Of a stretch of 64,000 nt of DNA, positions 14,339-26,396 are shown piece after piece (the stretch's first letter is position 1; each line of letters begins with the position of its first letter). The position numbers and the translations under genes are program-made. Source of the stretch: Moringa oleifera. Taxonomy: Eukaryota > Streptophyta > Magnoliopsida > Brassicales > Moringaceae. Where the stretch lies: positions 1,307,001 through 1,371,000 of the forward strand of contig JAJFZO010000575.1 of NCBI GenBank assembly GCA_021397835.1, read 5' to 3'. The notes under the pieces were generated by a model. The model saw only the letters and a program-made list of their open reading frames with translations, was not told the DNA's origin and ran no database searches.

Positions 14339-17300
14339 ATGGAGTCTCCTGTGATATTCGATATCAGCTCCGACGAAGAATCCACCTGGGACGAGCCTAA
14401 GGGAGAAGACTTGAACTGGCTAAAAGAGTTTCTTTCCACCGTTGATAAGGAGCTGGACGACCCTGATGAGGTCGTGATAGTTGGTGAGGTCAAACCTCCC
14501 AAGCAGTCAAAGTCAAAATCGTTAAAACCAATGGTGAAAGATGTTTCCATGGTTGATGATCACGATGATGATGATTGTGTGATTTTAGATGGCGACCCAG
14601 ACAAGCCAGTGGCTGTCGTTAATGATACTACAAGCGAGTGCGAAGAGTTGCTTATTGTTGGGCAGAAGGGTCAGGTATTATGTTAATAGTCACTTTCTAT
14701 ATTTATAATTTGGGTATTAGAATGTCTTGTAATATTGTCAATGTTGTTTCTCCTTTTCAATGCCTCTGTGGATAGGAGAAGGAAAGTGGGCTTTACTGTT
14801 GAATGTTGTGTTAGGATATGGATATCTTTGTTTTTGAAGATTTGGTTGTGTCTGTTTCCCTGGATTTTAATGCAAGGAGAAAGAAACCTAGAGCTTTTGA
14901 TGCTGAAGCTGGGCAATAACTTATATGTAACTGTTTATTGTGGGATTTATGCCTTGTTTGGTGGGATGAGTAAAGGCCTTGAAATAGATAGCAGGTTGAT
15001 ATCACTTTACCTTCAATTTAGAATGGTGTGACATCAAGAATATGGCCGGTTGAGAATAAATATCTAATACAACTACAATGAAAATGATAGCATCCACCAT
15101 GGAAACCTTGTCAATATAAAATTCTTATTGGGCATTATAACTCTGGAAATTTGAAATGGGTACAAAGAGAAACTGGGTGCATTTGGATCGGTCTTTCTCT
15201 ATTAGGATCGAGGTTTTCGAATTCAAGGAAGGCGGTGTTGGGAGGAGTTTCGGATCACTGAGTAGAGCATGGGGACGAGAGCTTCACTTTACTTGAGTGG
15301 GGAAGACTGCAGATGGCCGTGGTTATCGATGAGTAGTTTATTGATAACAGAGTTGTGAGGGCTAGGTTCGGAGGAGGAGAGTGCTTTTGTTGGTGGTGGA
15401 TAATAGTGAGATGTATATGCGGCTCTCCGAAATAAATAATGGGTTGGAACGTGTGCTTTTGTCTTTAGATGGCAGTGTTGGATTTGGATGGTGGAGGTTG
15501 GTAAGGGAATCCTACAAGAAGGAAGTAGGTGAGGGAGGGGATATGAGATTGAGGAAGATAGGGAATATTAATATCATTAACCGTGTTGGTAAGGAGCCGG
15601 CGATGGAGAAACTTTTGGAGATCTCTTGCCCATCTTTTAGGTGTCTTTCGTGCACAATTCATTGCACGAAATGAAGCAGGGAGATAAGGCAACAAAGTTT
15701 GAGAAAACATGGAAAGACAACGTGGTAGGTGATATGGGAAGGAGGAGCGAGGATGTGTAGTAGAGATTTGATGCGGACGCGGGGTATCACGTGAAGAAGA
15801 TGACCCTAGCGAGTCCGCATCTTGCAAAGCAAGTTGATTATGGACCAAAGTCGAGGTGGAGGCCCAAACCAATACAAACGAGTGAAGTTTGTAAGGGTGC
15901 CGGTGGGCTGGCTTTTTAAAAGAACCAGTAGTTGGATATAGGTTTGCAATTGGGGCCATAGTTATTTGGGTAACCAAGATTGTAGCAAGTGAGGTGAGGT
16001 CAATGATTCGGGTCGGGTGATGAAGAATATGGGTTGGATACAATTACTAGGTTGGGATTGGTTGGGTCAGGATCGAGATAGGGGTCCTTGCTTAGATCTT
16101 AGGCATGAAAGAGCTGGGCTCGTGTCTTGGACCGATGCTTCATGAAAATGATCAGGTTGGGTTAATGGCAGGATTTGAATCATCAGTAAGTTATTGGGGT
16201 TGGCTATGGCATTTGATCTTGTGAGAGGATCTCTAATTGTCGAGTACAATCAAAGGCGATTGAGAGTTACAGATGATAGTGAAGCACTCGTCGAAGGAGC
16301 CGAGGCGGAGGTGAGTTTTTGACGTGTGTTCGTGGGTTGCTGATCGCTAATTGTAAAGGATTATGACGAATATCAATGGGTTTTGGGAGAGGTAGAATGC
16401 GTCCCTAAACTGTAAACCCTAAACCCTGGGAGAGTAATTAGCAGAGTTAGGGAGGATGAGGCCTTGAATTTGATCATGATTTTAGTAGTGGGAGATTGGC
16501 GGTAATGGGAGGTAACTCTTTCTTCTTCTACATTTGTGAGTGAGTTTCTGAACAAGTTAGTGGGAGGGGGAATACAGTGGTGCAGTGAAAGGTTTGTTTC
16601 GAGAAAGAAGCAGAATAATACTAAAGAACAAAATGAAATATCACAATTAGATTTGAGACTTACAGAATAAATTTAATACTAAATTGTATTAAACTGCCTT
16701 TAACTATTACAATAACCATTTGAATAGTGTTTGTAATTTCACAAATGAAGAAAATAAACCAAGAATGAGAAATCGAAGAAGAATAGGAAAGCAAAGCAAA
16801 TAAACTAGGAATAAGAAATTGACTTAAATTAGGAATAAGAAATTGACATAAAATAAACTAAAAATAGGCAACTAATCAAATAAACTTAAACAAGAAATTA
16901 ATGTAGGTGTGTGTTCCATCAATCCTCTTCACTTTGAAGAAAACTCATCCTCGAGTTTTGTGAGTGCAAAGATAACTCATCAGGAGACGATACTTGAAGA
17001 TATCACCTATTGAAAATATTAGATATGTTCATATGAGCCCGAAGATCAATCTTATAAGTATTATCTTCAATATTCTAGAAAATGAGAAAATGACCATTTT
17101 TCTTATTCATATTGTATGCGCCGATGTCGATCTGCAATAGCCTTACAACGAAGATAGCCTTTTCTAAATTTTTCTTCATTTTTTGTTGATTATGTTGAAT
17201 ACACTTTGTAAACTCTTCGGTTTTATGGTTTACATCAGAGAAAGGAGGAAGATGAAGCAAATCCATTGTATGTCTTTGAACACTAGTGTAGATAGCTTTA

Positions 17301-20300
17301 AAAGGAATCTTTTTTGTTGAATGATTAGGCGTACTATTAAAGACAAACTTAAATTGCAAAAAGGTAGCATTACATTGTTCTGGATTATCTCCACTAACGC
17401 ATCGAACCTTTGGAATTGCCTTCACTTTTGCCTCATTAACCTAAATAACATTTTTTTCAACTATGAATCCAAAGAATAAAAGATGGTCAATCATAAAACT
17501 ACATTCTTTATGATTGTTATACAAATTATTAGCCTGTAAGACTAATCTGAGATGGTGCTCCTCATCTTTTTTGTAAATAAGAATATCATTAAAATAAACC
17601 ACCACAAATTTTCTAATAAATGGTTGAAGAACCTGGTTCATCATTGGATAAATGTATTTGGCGTCTTTAGCCTCACTAGCCATTCGTAAAGACTATCTTT
17701 AGTTTTGAAAACTGTTTTTCACTCGTGTCGAGATTGAATACGAATCATTGTTTTATTAATAGCTTGGCTGTCCATAGATGCAACTGTCATCCTTGTTTGA
17801 GGTAAATAAGGTAGGGTATATACGAAAACTTGTGCTTTCATGAATGAAAATTTTATTAAGCAACTCATTAACTTATTGCTGCAACTTTTCATTTGGGCTC
17901 ATTCGATAATGTGGCAAGCTTGCGAACTAGCTTCTTGCATTAAATCATTGTGGGTTTGAATATTTTGCATAGGAAGTAATTCATTAGGAGTAAATTAATA
18001 AGTACCTCGTCAATCTTGAGTGTAATCTCAATGTTGCTTGAGATTGACCTTTATTGGTTTCTTAACTTGCTCAGAGAATTTTGGGCCCACTATGTTGGTA
18101 AATAATGGTTTATCTTCCTTAATAACAAAATTACTTTTTAAATGTTAAGATTGTGGTAATAAAATGATCTTCTTATGAAACCATCAAAAGATGAGGGTAT
18201 TATCTCGTCCTTTATAAGTGGCATCAACGTCATACTACCGCGGTTCTCCCAATAAGATATGACAAAGCGCCCATATTGACCACGTCGCATACGATCTGAT
18301 CTTTATAATACTTCTCAATTGATATAAAAACCTTGTAAGCATTTTTTAATTCATGCAATTTTGTATAGAGAAGAATGCTTTTTAGTCTCCAAATTTAATG
18401 CTTTCACCAAAGCTTTGGAAACGATATTCTTGCTATTGCCCAATAATCACATTACATCCTTTATTATAAATAGTGAATCGAGTCCGAATATCTTATGTCG
18501 TTGAGAGGTGTTTAGTTTTTTTGGGGCAAGTAAGAGATGTTGTATGATGCACACCATATTTTTTTTCCCTTGTCACTCAAGCTTGGGTCAACAGGTGGTT
18601 GGGGTTTAAGTTGCAAATCATATTAGTTTGCAATCTTAAAATTCTTTGCAACCAAATCTACGCGATTTAGGTCCTATTGGCTATCGTCGTTTTTGCCATC
18701 ATCATGCTAGTTCAATTGTTGCTCTATGGAATCAAGTCTTCTTTCACTAGCTAATGTAGTCACCATCTCCATGAGCTTGCGAAGGGTTTTGTCAATCTCG
18801 TCAAGTTGTTCCTCAATTTTTTTGAATCATCGTTCTTCGTTAATGATTTGTTTCCCATTTGAACTATCGTTAACCATTAAATCAAGGTAAAAATCCTTAC
18901 TCTGATATCAATTTGGTGTCATAAGAGGTTTGCTTTAAGAAAGAAACAGAATAACATTAGAAAACAAACTTAAAGATCACAATAGATCAAAAATTTAGAG
19001 AATAAATGTGATAAATTATATTGAACTGTCACTAATTATTACAATAAGCTTTTAAATAGTGTTTGTAATGCCAACAATAAAGGAATAAACCTAAGAAGAA
19101 TAGAAAAATAAAGCAAATAAATAGGAATGAGAAATTGACTTAAAGTAGGAATAGGAAACTAAGTTGAAATAAACTAGAAATGGGCAGCTAATTAAATAAA
19201 CTTAGAATACGAAACTAGATATGAGAAACTAATCATATAAACTTAAAATAAGCAATTACTGTAGGTGTGTGCTGCATCATATGGTGGAGGATATAGTTGA
19301 AGAATCTTCATGCGCAATTGATGAGAGGTGTTCACCAGTGAATTTAGGGGAGATAAGACTTCTTTTATTTACTATTAAAGAGGGCGTGTACTCAGAAGTA
19401 ACCATCACGTGCTTTCCCCTGACTATTTATTTCAAGGTGGGATGGGCACTTAAGGATCCAAGGCACTCCGAGTGTGAAGGGGAGCAAGGACGTAAACCTA
19501 TGGTGGTGGAAAGAGTGTTAAGGAATATGAACAAAATATTTAAGTTGATGGATATCTTATTTAAAGGAATGGAGAAATAGGTTGTGTAATTCTTTATCGG
19601 AATTGAAAAGAAAAGGAAAGTTGGCGAATCTGTTAGAAAGGAAACAATGAGGAGGAAGTGCCACAGGGACGTGAGTAGGGAGTTAAAGAGACTGAAGTTT
19701 GGTGTTATATATGATAAGGGGGAGAGAAGTCTCATGCTTAATTCGGTTGCTTCTAGGGTAGATGGTAGAGGTTGTGATCGTGGTGCTTAACATTTTGGCT
19801 TAGAACGTGAGAGGTGCGAATGATCTTGGGAAGGGAGCAATAATGAAGAATTCATTAGGAAAATGAAGTTTGAACGTGCTTTGTTTGCAGCAAATTAAAT
19901 TTGAAGTAGTGAAGGATGAGGTGGTTAGGAGTACATGGACAGAAATAGAATGGAGGTGCTTGGCTGCCCAGGAGGAATATTTGTGGGCCAAAATGGGAGA
20001 ATGGAGAGACTTAAAGAAAACTGGGAGGGGTTATGTCAATATCTTATGTCTTTGAGCTTGAAGGCTAAATATGGAATGGTTTTATAGGGATGTATGGGCA
20101 CACGAATAGGGGCAGAAGGTGTGCTTTTGTGGGTGACTTGAGAGAGTGTTGCAGAAGAAAGGAGTTTTACCGTGGGTGGTGGAGGGAGATTTCAATGAGA
20201 TCTTTTTCCTTTATGAGTGGAGTAGAGGTAGAAGTAGTAGGAGTAGCTCCGGGGAGTTTAGAGAGGTGATTAGTGAACTTGAGTTGCAGGATTTAACTTT

Positions 20301-23300
20301 GGAAGGCAAGAAGTACATCTGGTCTAATTTAAGAGTAAAACCATTGAGATCCTGGGAAGACAAGTTCTTCATTTCTAATAGCCGGGAAGAGCAATTTCCA
20401 AAGATGCAAATGATTGTGCTTCCTAGACCAACGCCTGACCAGCATCCAATCATGCTGAAAGTTGATGTGTTGTAATAGGGTCCATGCCTTTTCTGTTGCG
20501 AAAACATGTGGTTGGAGATGGAGGACTTGCATGGGCTGGTGAATGAGTGGCGGGGGAGAGATGGGTTTGTGAGACATTCAGGTTCTGTTGTTGTGAGCTA
20601 ACTAAAGAGGGTGAAGGAAGAGATTGAAGAGGAGGAGTAAAAGAGAGGGTAGGAAGGGTGAATGCCGGTTATGGGTCAGTTGCAAGATTTAGACCAAACA
20701 ATAATGAGAGGCTAAGGCACGAAAGAGATGAAAAATATAAATTGCTGGGGTATGTAATGAATTGTCTCGAGTTATTGAAAGTTGCAAATTTGGCAAGAGA
20801 TTATTGAAAGTAAGAGGGTTGAAGGAGGGGATTAAAGAATTTTATACAGGAAATTGTATGCTAAAGATATGGAGAAGAGACCAAGATTGAATGGGTTGGA
20901 GTTTACACAAGTAGGAGAAGATTTGAAGAGAAGGCTTGAGGAACCATTTGGAAAGGAGGTGAGGAGTGCCCTACTCAGTTGTGGGGGGAACAAAGCACGT
21001 GGATTGGATGGGTTTATCGTGGAATTTCTCAGAAGGCACTGGGAGATTTTAAATGGTGTGTTGAAGCTATTTGAGGTATTTTTCAATTTTGGGCAGTTTG
21101 TGAAGTCTTTGATTGCTTCTTTTTTGGTCTTGATCCCTAAAAAGTTGGTGCCAGTACCATCAAGGATCTTAGACCCATCATCTTGGTGGGTTGTGTTTAT
21201 AAACTAATAGCCAAGGTGTTAGCAAACTGGTTTAGGGCGATGGTGAACAAGGTGATTAGCGAAAATCAAAATGTGTTCGTAAGGAAGAGAGAGTCTTGGA
21301 TGTTGTTCTAATTGCCAATGAAGTGGTGGGTGTGCAACCAAAAAAAAAAAAAAAGGGAAGCAAAGTTGTGATTTGTAAGCTAGACATGAAAAAAGTTTAT
21401 GATCACATTTCTTGGGAGTTTGTGATGCATATGTTAAAATGGATAAGTTGTGAGGAAAAATAGTGCAACTGGATTTTTCAGTGCATATCCACGGCCCACT
21501 TGCAGCCAACTGAATTTTTCAAAGTACCAAGGAGTCTTAGGCAGGGAGATCCACTTTCCCTTTTGTTGTTCATTTTTATTATGGAGGCCTTGGATAAGGC
21601 GATAACAAAAGCTACAGATAGGCTGATGGAGGGGTTTAGGGTGGGAAACCAGGAAAGGGAAATTCTACTTTCACACAAGCTGTTTGCTGACAATACAGTA
21701 ATTTTTTGTGGGGATAAGGAAGCACAGTTTATCAATCTTAGGTGCATTTTGCTGGGTTTTGAAGTGGTTTTTGGTCTTAAGGTCTAGTTGGCTAAAAGTG
21801 AACTTATCGGGTGCACGATGGGGTTTAGAGTGGATGCTGGCAGATTTGTTGAGCTATAAAGTGGGGAACCTGCCAATCAATCACGTGGGACTGCCTTTCA
21901 GTGCTACACACAAGGAAAATACGATTTGGAATGAAGTGGGAGAAGATCAACAGTGTTTTGTGTAAACAAGGGGAGGAAACAGTTTATCACCTGCTTATAA
22001 GCTGTAATTAGACAAGTCAGCTACAGGGGAGTGTTTTTGAACTGCTGGGTTTCTGTAGGCTCTATTGGGATGGAGCTATTGTCCTAGGCAGGGTAAAAAG
22101 ATAGGAAAGGAAAGGGAGAGGATGATTTGTATGATTCCTCATCTAATATTTTGACTTGTATGGAAGGAAGTAATATGAGAGCTTTTCAGAATCAGGGAAC
22201 AAGAGTGGATGTAATCAGAGGGTGTTGGGTGTATGTATTATAAACCTGGGTTTTAGGTCGATCTTGTGTAATGGAGGAAGACATGCTTGAGTTTATAGAA
22301 TATTTGACATATAGAAATTAGCTAAAGCATAATGGGTTGCACCCCGTTGGTGCTGTGTAAATAATAAATTAATTTTTATTCTTGCTCGAAAAAGATGCAG
22401 AGGAAATTGGCACAGTGGAAAAGGGTTTGCTTGTCTAAAAGGGGCTTCTCACATTACTTAAAAGTTCACTATTGAACCTCCCTCTGTATTTTGTGACTTT
22501 TTCCCATTCATAGGGCAGTGGCAAATAAATTGGAGAGGGTACAGGGCCAATTTCTATGGGTCAACCTTTGGAATGAGCAGAAAAGGCATTTGGTAAGATG
22601 GGAGGTTATAGCTCAACCTTTGGAAAAAGAGGATTGGGGCTTAAGCCTCTCCTGATATTTAATAGAGCTTTACTTGGGAAATAGTTGTGGAGATTTATGG
22701 GGGAAAAGGAGAGATTGTGGAGGAAAGTGTTGGCTATCAAGTATGGTGAAAGAGAAGCAGGGTGAAGGACAAGAAGTGGGAGGGAAATCTATGGAACCAG
22801 CATTTGGAAAGCTATTTGCAAAGAATATGTAGTCTTCGAAAGGAAGGTTAAGTTTAGAATAGGAATGAGAGGGCAGTGAGATTCTGTTTAGACAGGTGGA
22901 GTGGGAACCAGCCTCTATGTGTTGAATTCCTTGAAATCCATGAACTAGCTAATGAAAAGGATGCAATAATTAGTGATTACGTTGCTGGGGTGGGGAATAC
23001 AGTGTGTTGGTCAATGGCGTTGAGAAGGAACGTGCAGGGTTGGGAGGAAAAGAGGTTGGTGGACTTCGATGGAAAAATTTATGGTACTAAAGTTAAACTT
23101 AAAACCTGCAAGATAAGGCTGTTCTGAAACTGGGGGACAAAGAATCAGATGTCTACTCAGCAAGGAGTTATTATACTTGTCACATAATTAGCATTTGCAT
23201 GCCAAGCAAGGTAGCATTCTTTGTTTCGGTAGTAGTCTGGGCAAGATTTTGACCATTGACAACCTAAGGAAGAAGGGTGTTATGTTGGTGAACAGATGCT

Positions 23301-26300
23301 ATTTGTGCAAGCAAACAGAGGAGTCGATTTATCACCTTTTCTTGGACTGCAGCTAGGCCAGGAAACTTTGGAAAGAGGTCTGGTAGTTACTGGGAATATC
23401 CTGTACAGTGATGGGGTCAGCAGGAGTGAAATGTTATTTTGGGTTGGGCTGCATAGGAAGAAGGATAAGAAGAAGCTAGTGGGGAAGATTCTTTTTGTGA
23501 TCATGGGGAAACTCTGGTGAGAGAAGAACAACAACGCTTTTGATGGAAAAGAAAAACTATTGGGAATTATTAGGAACCAACAGCTGATGCTTCTGAAATT
23601 GTGGGATAAGGGTAACATTTTGTAAATGAGGAGGATCTCTTGAGCTCCTTGTAATTAAATATTGCTAACCACACTTGTACCTGGGCTGCATTCCCTTGTT
23701 GCGTGTAAGTAATAAACACAATTTTTTTCTGCTCAAAAAAAAAAAAAAAAAAAAACCTTATTGGGCTTGTGATGACATATAATTGTTAGTTCTCATTTTG
23801 TTCCAAATAGGATTGGTATTATATTTGATCTTGTGCATTTCCTGGATCTTGTTCATATGTTTTCCCTCCTTGAGATTGTATAATTCTTTCATACTAAGTC
23901 TTTATGTGAGAAGTGAATCCATCTGACTGATGTTGAAATGCCAATTATGCATATGGATACACTTAAGGGTTTGTTCTATTGTTGTAAAGTTACTTTACAG
24001 CCTGCATTTTTTTCCATGCTTCTGTTGAGAATCATAACAAGGGTTTATATTAATTTGACTCTTCTGGAACTTGAAATACTGAGGCTGAATTCTAGGTTAT
24101 GCGTCAGTTAATGTATTGTATGCTTTTCGTGGAATATATTCATTATGCAAAATCTACATTATTCACAACCCTGGCAAAAAGTTGATGGGACATGGATTTG
24201 AATGTTACTTGTTTCTTAGGCTCCAATTTCAGGAAAATAGCTTGGTTATGTATGCATTGGTATTGTGAGTTGCACAGTTCCACAATATATCTCCAAAGCA
24301 CCATGATTGGTGGTGCTACATTAAGCCAGCTGGAAGAGAACCTTTGGAAGATAGATTCAGCTGCATTTGCAAGTTTGAATGAAAACTCATGAGATTAAAC
24401 CTTTAAAATCCCATATCATTTAGTCCAGTTAGAAAAAGAAGCTTGTTTCTACTTGTGCAACAAATTAGATCACCAGTTCTTGAACATGAAAGAAATATGA
24501 AGGTGACTAGTTTTGGCTCCTGGCATATTATACAGGATTGGTATTTGCCTAATGGAGCCAAAGGCAGGGCTGGTGAAAGGGATGCCCTCTGGTCAGGCGT
24601 GCCAGCTGATGCACATGAAATCCATTTCATCATATTTGGTTTTCTAATATTGAAAATTTAACAGCTCATCTTACCTAAATATGGAAGGTAAAGGTTGGAA
24701 TGACAAGCTTAAACTAGATTAGAAGGGAAGCAAGGAGCAAGAGAGAGCATTTGCATTGAATTCTTATACCCTTATCCGTAGCAACATATCTGTAGAAACT
24801 TTAGATAAAGAGTGATGCCCAAAATATAATTGGAAAGTTCAGTTTTGCTACTTAAATTTTAGATATTTTAGGAGACTTGGATCATCTTTGGTAATTTGCT
24901 TCTCCCTTTGCATGCTCATTACCTCACTATTTCATAATACTTTATCCAATTTGTATTTTCTTTGTTTGGCTATATGCACTGTTCCCTCTGCATACTATCT
25001 CACATGCTTTCCCTTTTCTTTTTTATATTGTCTGTTTGGCTACAGGTATTATGTCTCTGACACCAGCTGTAAGTTTGTTTTTTTCCTTTGTTTACAGATT
25101 GCTTGTCGAGACTACCCTCATCCACGGCATCATTGCGCTGAATATGCTTTCAGTTCTACACCACATGAAAGGCATTGTGACCTGGTATAAGGTTTTCCGA
25201 CTATTTTATTTTTGGGACAGGAACCTGCAAAGTCGCTGTTATTAATTTTGATTTCTCTAACACCTAGTATATTCACCTCTAGAGCAATTGCTAACACTTC
25301 CGTTCGAATTTTTCTTGCTGAAATGCAGTGCCACTGTTATGTCTGTGACTCACTTGCACCATGTGCATATTGGGGCACTGGCATGTCCAGCATTGACCAT
25401 TGTCACGCCACTGACAAAGAGGAGACATGGAAAGTTCAGCGCAAAGACTCCAGGCTTCGGAAGCATCTCTCCTTACCTGTTTCGGAATGTCCTGCTGCTT
25501 CTCTTTCTGTGGCATCACCACAACCAAATCGAGCTCCAGCTTGTAACCTTATTCGGGTGGCAGCTAAATCCTTACCGCGGAATCAGGTCTCTAAGCCAAC
25601 CACAATCAGGACTTGCTCTACCACTAAAGCTGGTAATGCGAACATTGGAGGTCAGGGCAGACAACAATCAAGATTTGTTCCGAACAAAAATGGATCCCAG
25701 TCACACTCTGTTTCACTGCAGTTGCTTGGTGTGCGCAGTAATGCCATTAAAAAGGATAGAGGTCATATTTTGGGACCCCAACTTGTTTCTTCCAATACAA
25801 TGTCTCAAAGGGGAGGAGTTGTCGGAGGTGCCTCGGCAGCTAACCTACGTGGATATGGTTCATCAAACCAAAACAATATTGCTCATGCATCACTGTACAA
25901 GCAAAATACTGCCCTGCTGGCACCATCAAATGATAAAAATCCAACTGGGTGGCAGGATGTCTGTTCCCAAACAAATTTGGAAACTCATACTAAGCAGAGT
26001 TCCTCCCAGCCCAATATCGATAGTGTCTTCTCAGCCACGGCACCATCTCAACCCCAAGGGATTGGTCAGTGTATACCTCCCCGGGATGTTACTGAAATGA
26101 TAAATCACCTGATGAGTCAAAATCAAACTACAGAGCATCAGGGTTTTAGAGATTTTGATTGTGTTATGGCAAAAAACTCCAGTGAAATGTTAGAACAACC
26201 TACAGTAGAAAATTTTCAGCCTCAGAGCACAGGTCCTGCAAATGAGTTCTTGTTTGACTTTGAGGATTGGCTACTGGAGAACCGTTCTCCACCAGTGATG

Positions 26301-26396
26301 TCAGAGGCTTCTTTTTCTGAACCTATTACTTTTGATGCAGGTGTGCTGTTATTTGATTTTGAAACCGCTTTGAATCATTTGACGCATGCTAGCTAA
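14339..26396 (+). CDS. RIN13-like protein (RPM1-interacting protein 13)
   Basis: Three coding exons, all joined in phase 0: 14339-14674, 25098-25184 and 25329-26396, giving 496 aa. Exon 1 is acidic and carries four short hydrophobic patches next to acidic residues ([39 protein letters not shown]), which look like SUMO-interacting motifs. Exons 2-3 form a Cys/His-rich block ([17 protein letters not shown], then [18 protein letters not shown] and HCHATD) that could bind zinc. The remainder is low-complexity Ser/Gln/Asn-rich, ending in an acidic [16 protein letters not shown] segment. The Cys/His block identifies the family. In Arabidopsis RIN13 (At2g20310) interacts with the NLR RPM1 and promotes resistance. 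Intron 1 is 10.4 kb because of nested transposons; intron 2 is 144 bp. Confidence 0.85.
15124..15133. repeat. Left target-site duplication of the RIN13-intron LINE
   Basis: CTTATTGGGC, identical to 23757-23766 directly after the poly(A) tail. Confidence 0.8.
16581..16921 (-). repeat. 3' LTR of the Ty3-type element
   Basis: About 341 bp, clearly related to 18917-19279 across its length; ends CCATCA on the plus strand next to the polypurine tract. Confidence 0.85.
17075..17683 (-). pseudogene. Ty3-type pol fragment: reverse transcriptase joined to integrase C-terminus
   Basis: On the minus strand 17683-17441 gives an RT palm segment ([20 protein letters not shown], then a [15 protein letters not shown] stretch). 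It continues through [11 protein letters not shown] at 17.42 kb, then without a break into [10 protein letters not shown]...[10 protein letters not shown] and an [18 protein letters not shown] helix typical of the end of integrase. The join implies a deletion of well over 1 kb of pol. Confidence 0.75.
18917..19279 (-). repeat. 5' LTR of the Ty3-type element
   Basis: About 363 bp, starts TGTCATAAG on the plus strand, with the primer-binding site immediately to its left (18890-18910). Confidence 0.85.
21952..22392 (+). mobile_element. 5'-truncated LINE inserted into the larger LINE
   Basis: The host ORF2 reads to WNEVGE at 21950 and resumes at 22388 with [18 protein letters not shown]. Between them is a separate LINE tail: a zinc-knuckle end ([15 protein letters not shown]), a 3' untranslated region, a hairpin GCACC..GGTGC at 22339-22353, AATAAATTAA and a short A tail. 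The flanks share only AAGAT, so the target duplication is short or decayed. Confidence 0.75.
23757..23766. repeat. Right target-site duplication of the RIN13-intron LINE
   Basis: CTTATTGGGC, directly after the poly(A) tail, identical to 15124-15133. Confidence 0.8.
23767..25097. other. Remaining 3' part of RIN13 intron 1
   Basis: Non-coding sequence between the LINE and exon 2. It ends in a strong pyrimidine tract and TTTACAG at 25097. Short open frames here have no recognisable content. Confidence 0.6.

Larger units (their letters stand above)
16581..19279 (-). mobile_element. Deleted Ty3-type LTR retrotransposon nested in the LINE
   Basis: Two diverged direct repeats (16581-16921 and 18917-19279), each TG...CA, bound about 2 kb of internal sequence read on the minus strand. 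Next to the 5' LTR (the right copy) is TGATATCAGAG, a near match to the TGGTATCAGAGC primer site for initiator tRNA-Met. A purine-rich AAGTGAAGAGGA precedes the 3' LTR (the left copy). Gag-like ([16 protein letters not shown]) and reverse transcriptase ([12 protein letters not shown], a D-to-N change in the usual FDD) pieces are present. The RT sequence passes straight into an integrase C-terminal piece ([18 protein letters not shown]), so RNase H and the integrase core are deleted. It is non-autonomous. Flanking target repeats are too decayed to call (AGTGG/TATGG). Confidence 0.85.
15134..23755 (+). mobile_element. Old, nearly full-length L1-type LINE in RIN13 intron 1
   Basis: The element lies in the sense direction and is bounded by a 10-bp direct repeat CTTATTGGGC (15124-15133 and 23757-23766), with a poly(A) tail ending at 23755. 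The 5' part (15.15-15.7 kb) reads as a decayed ORF1. From 19.79 kb the frame-broken ORF2 shows an endonuclease start (W/NVRGAN), EGDFNEI, reverse transcriptase from 20.85 kb ([45 protein letters not shown], a FADNT form of the catalytic FADD), then a C-terminal zinc-knuckle region (zf-[23 protein letters not shown]) to 23.6 kb. Many stops and shifts show it is dead. Without the two nested insertions it is about 5.5 kb, near full length for plant L1s. Confidence 0.88.

Noticed and set aside
15465..16043. 192-codon minus-strand open frame
   Set aside because: Lies antisense in the decayed LINE ORF1 region; no recognisable domain.
16576..19284. AGTGG/TATGG as target duplication of the Ty3-type element
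   Set aside because: Only three of five bases match; the LTR ends rest on the TG...CA limits, primer site and polypurine tract instead.
25288..26100. 270-codon plus-strand open frame overlapping RIN13
   Set aside because: Overlaps RIN13 exon 3 in another frame. Its sequence has no family features, while the RIN13 frame matches the family and closes in phase with the other exons.
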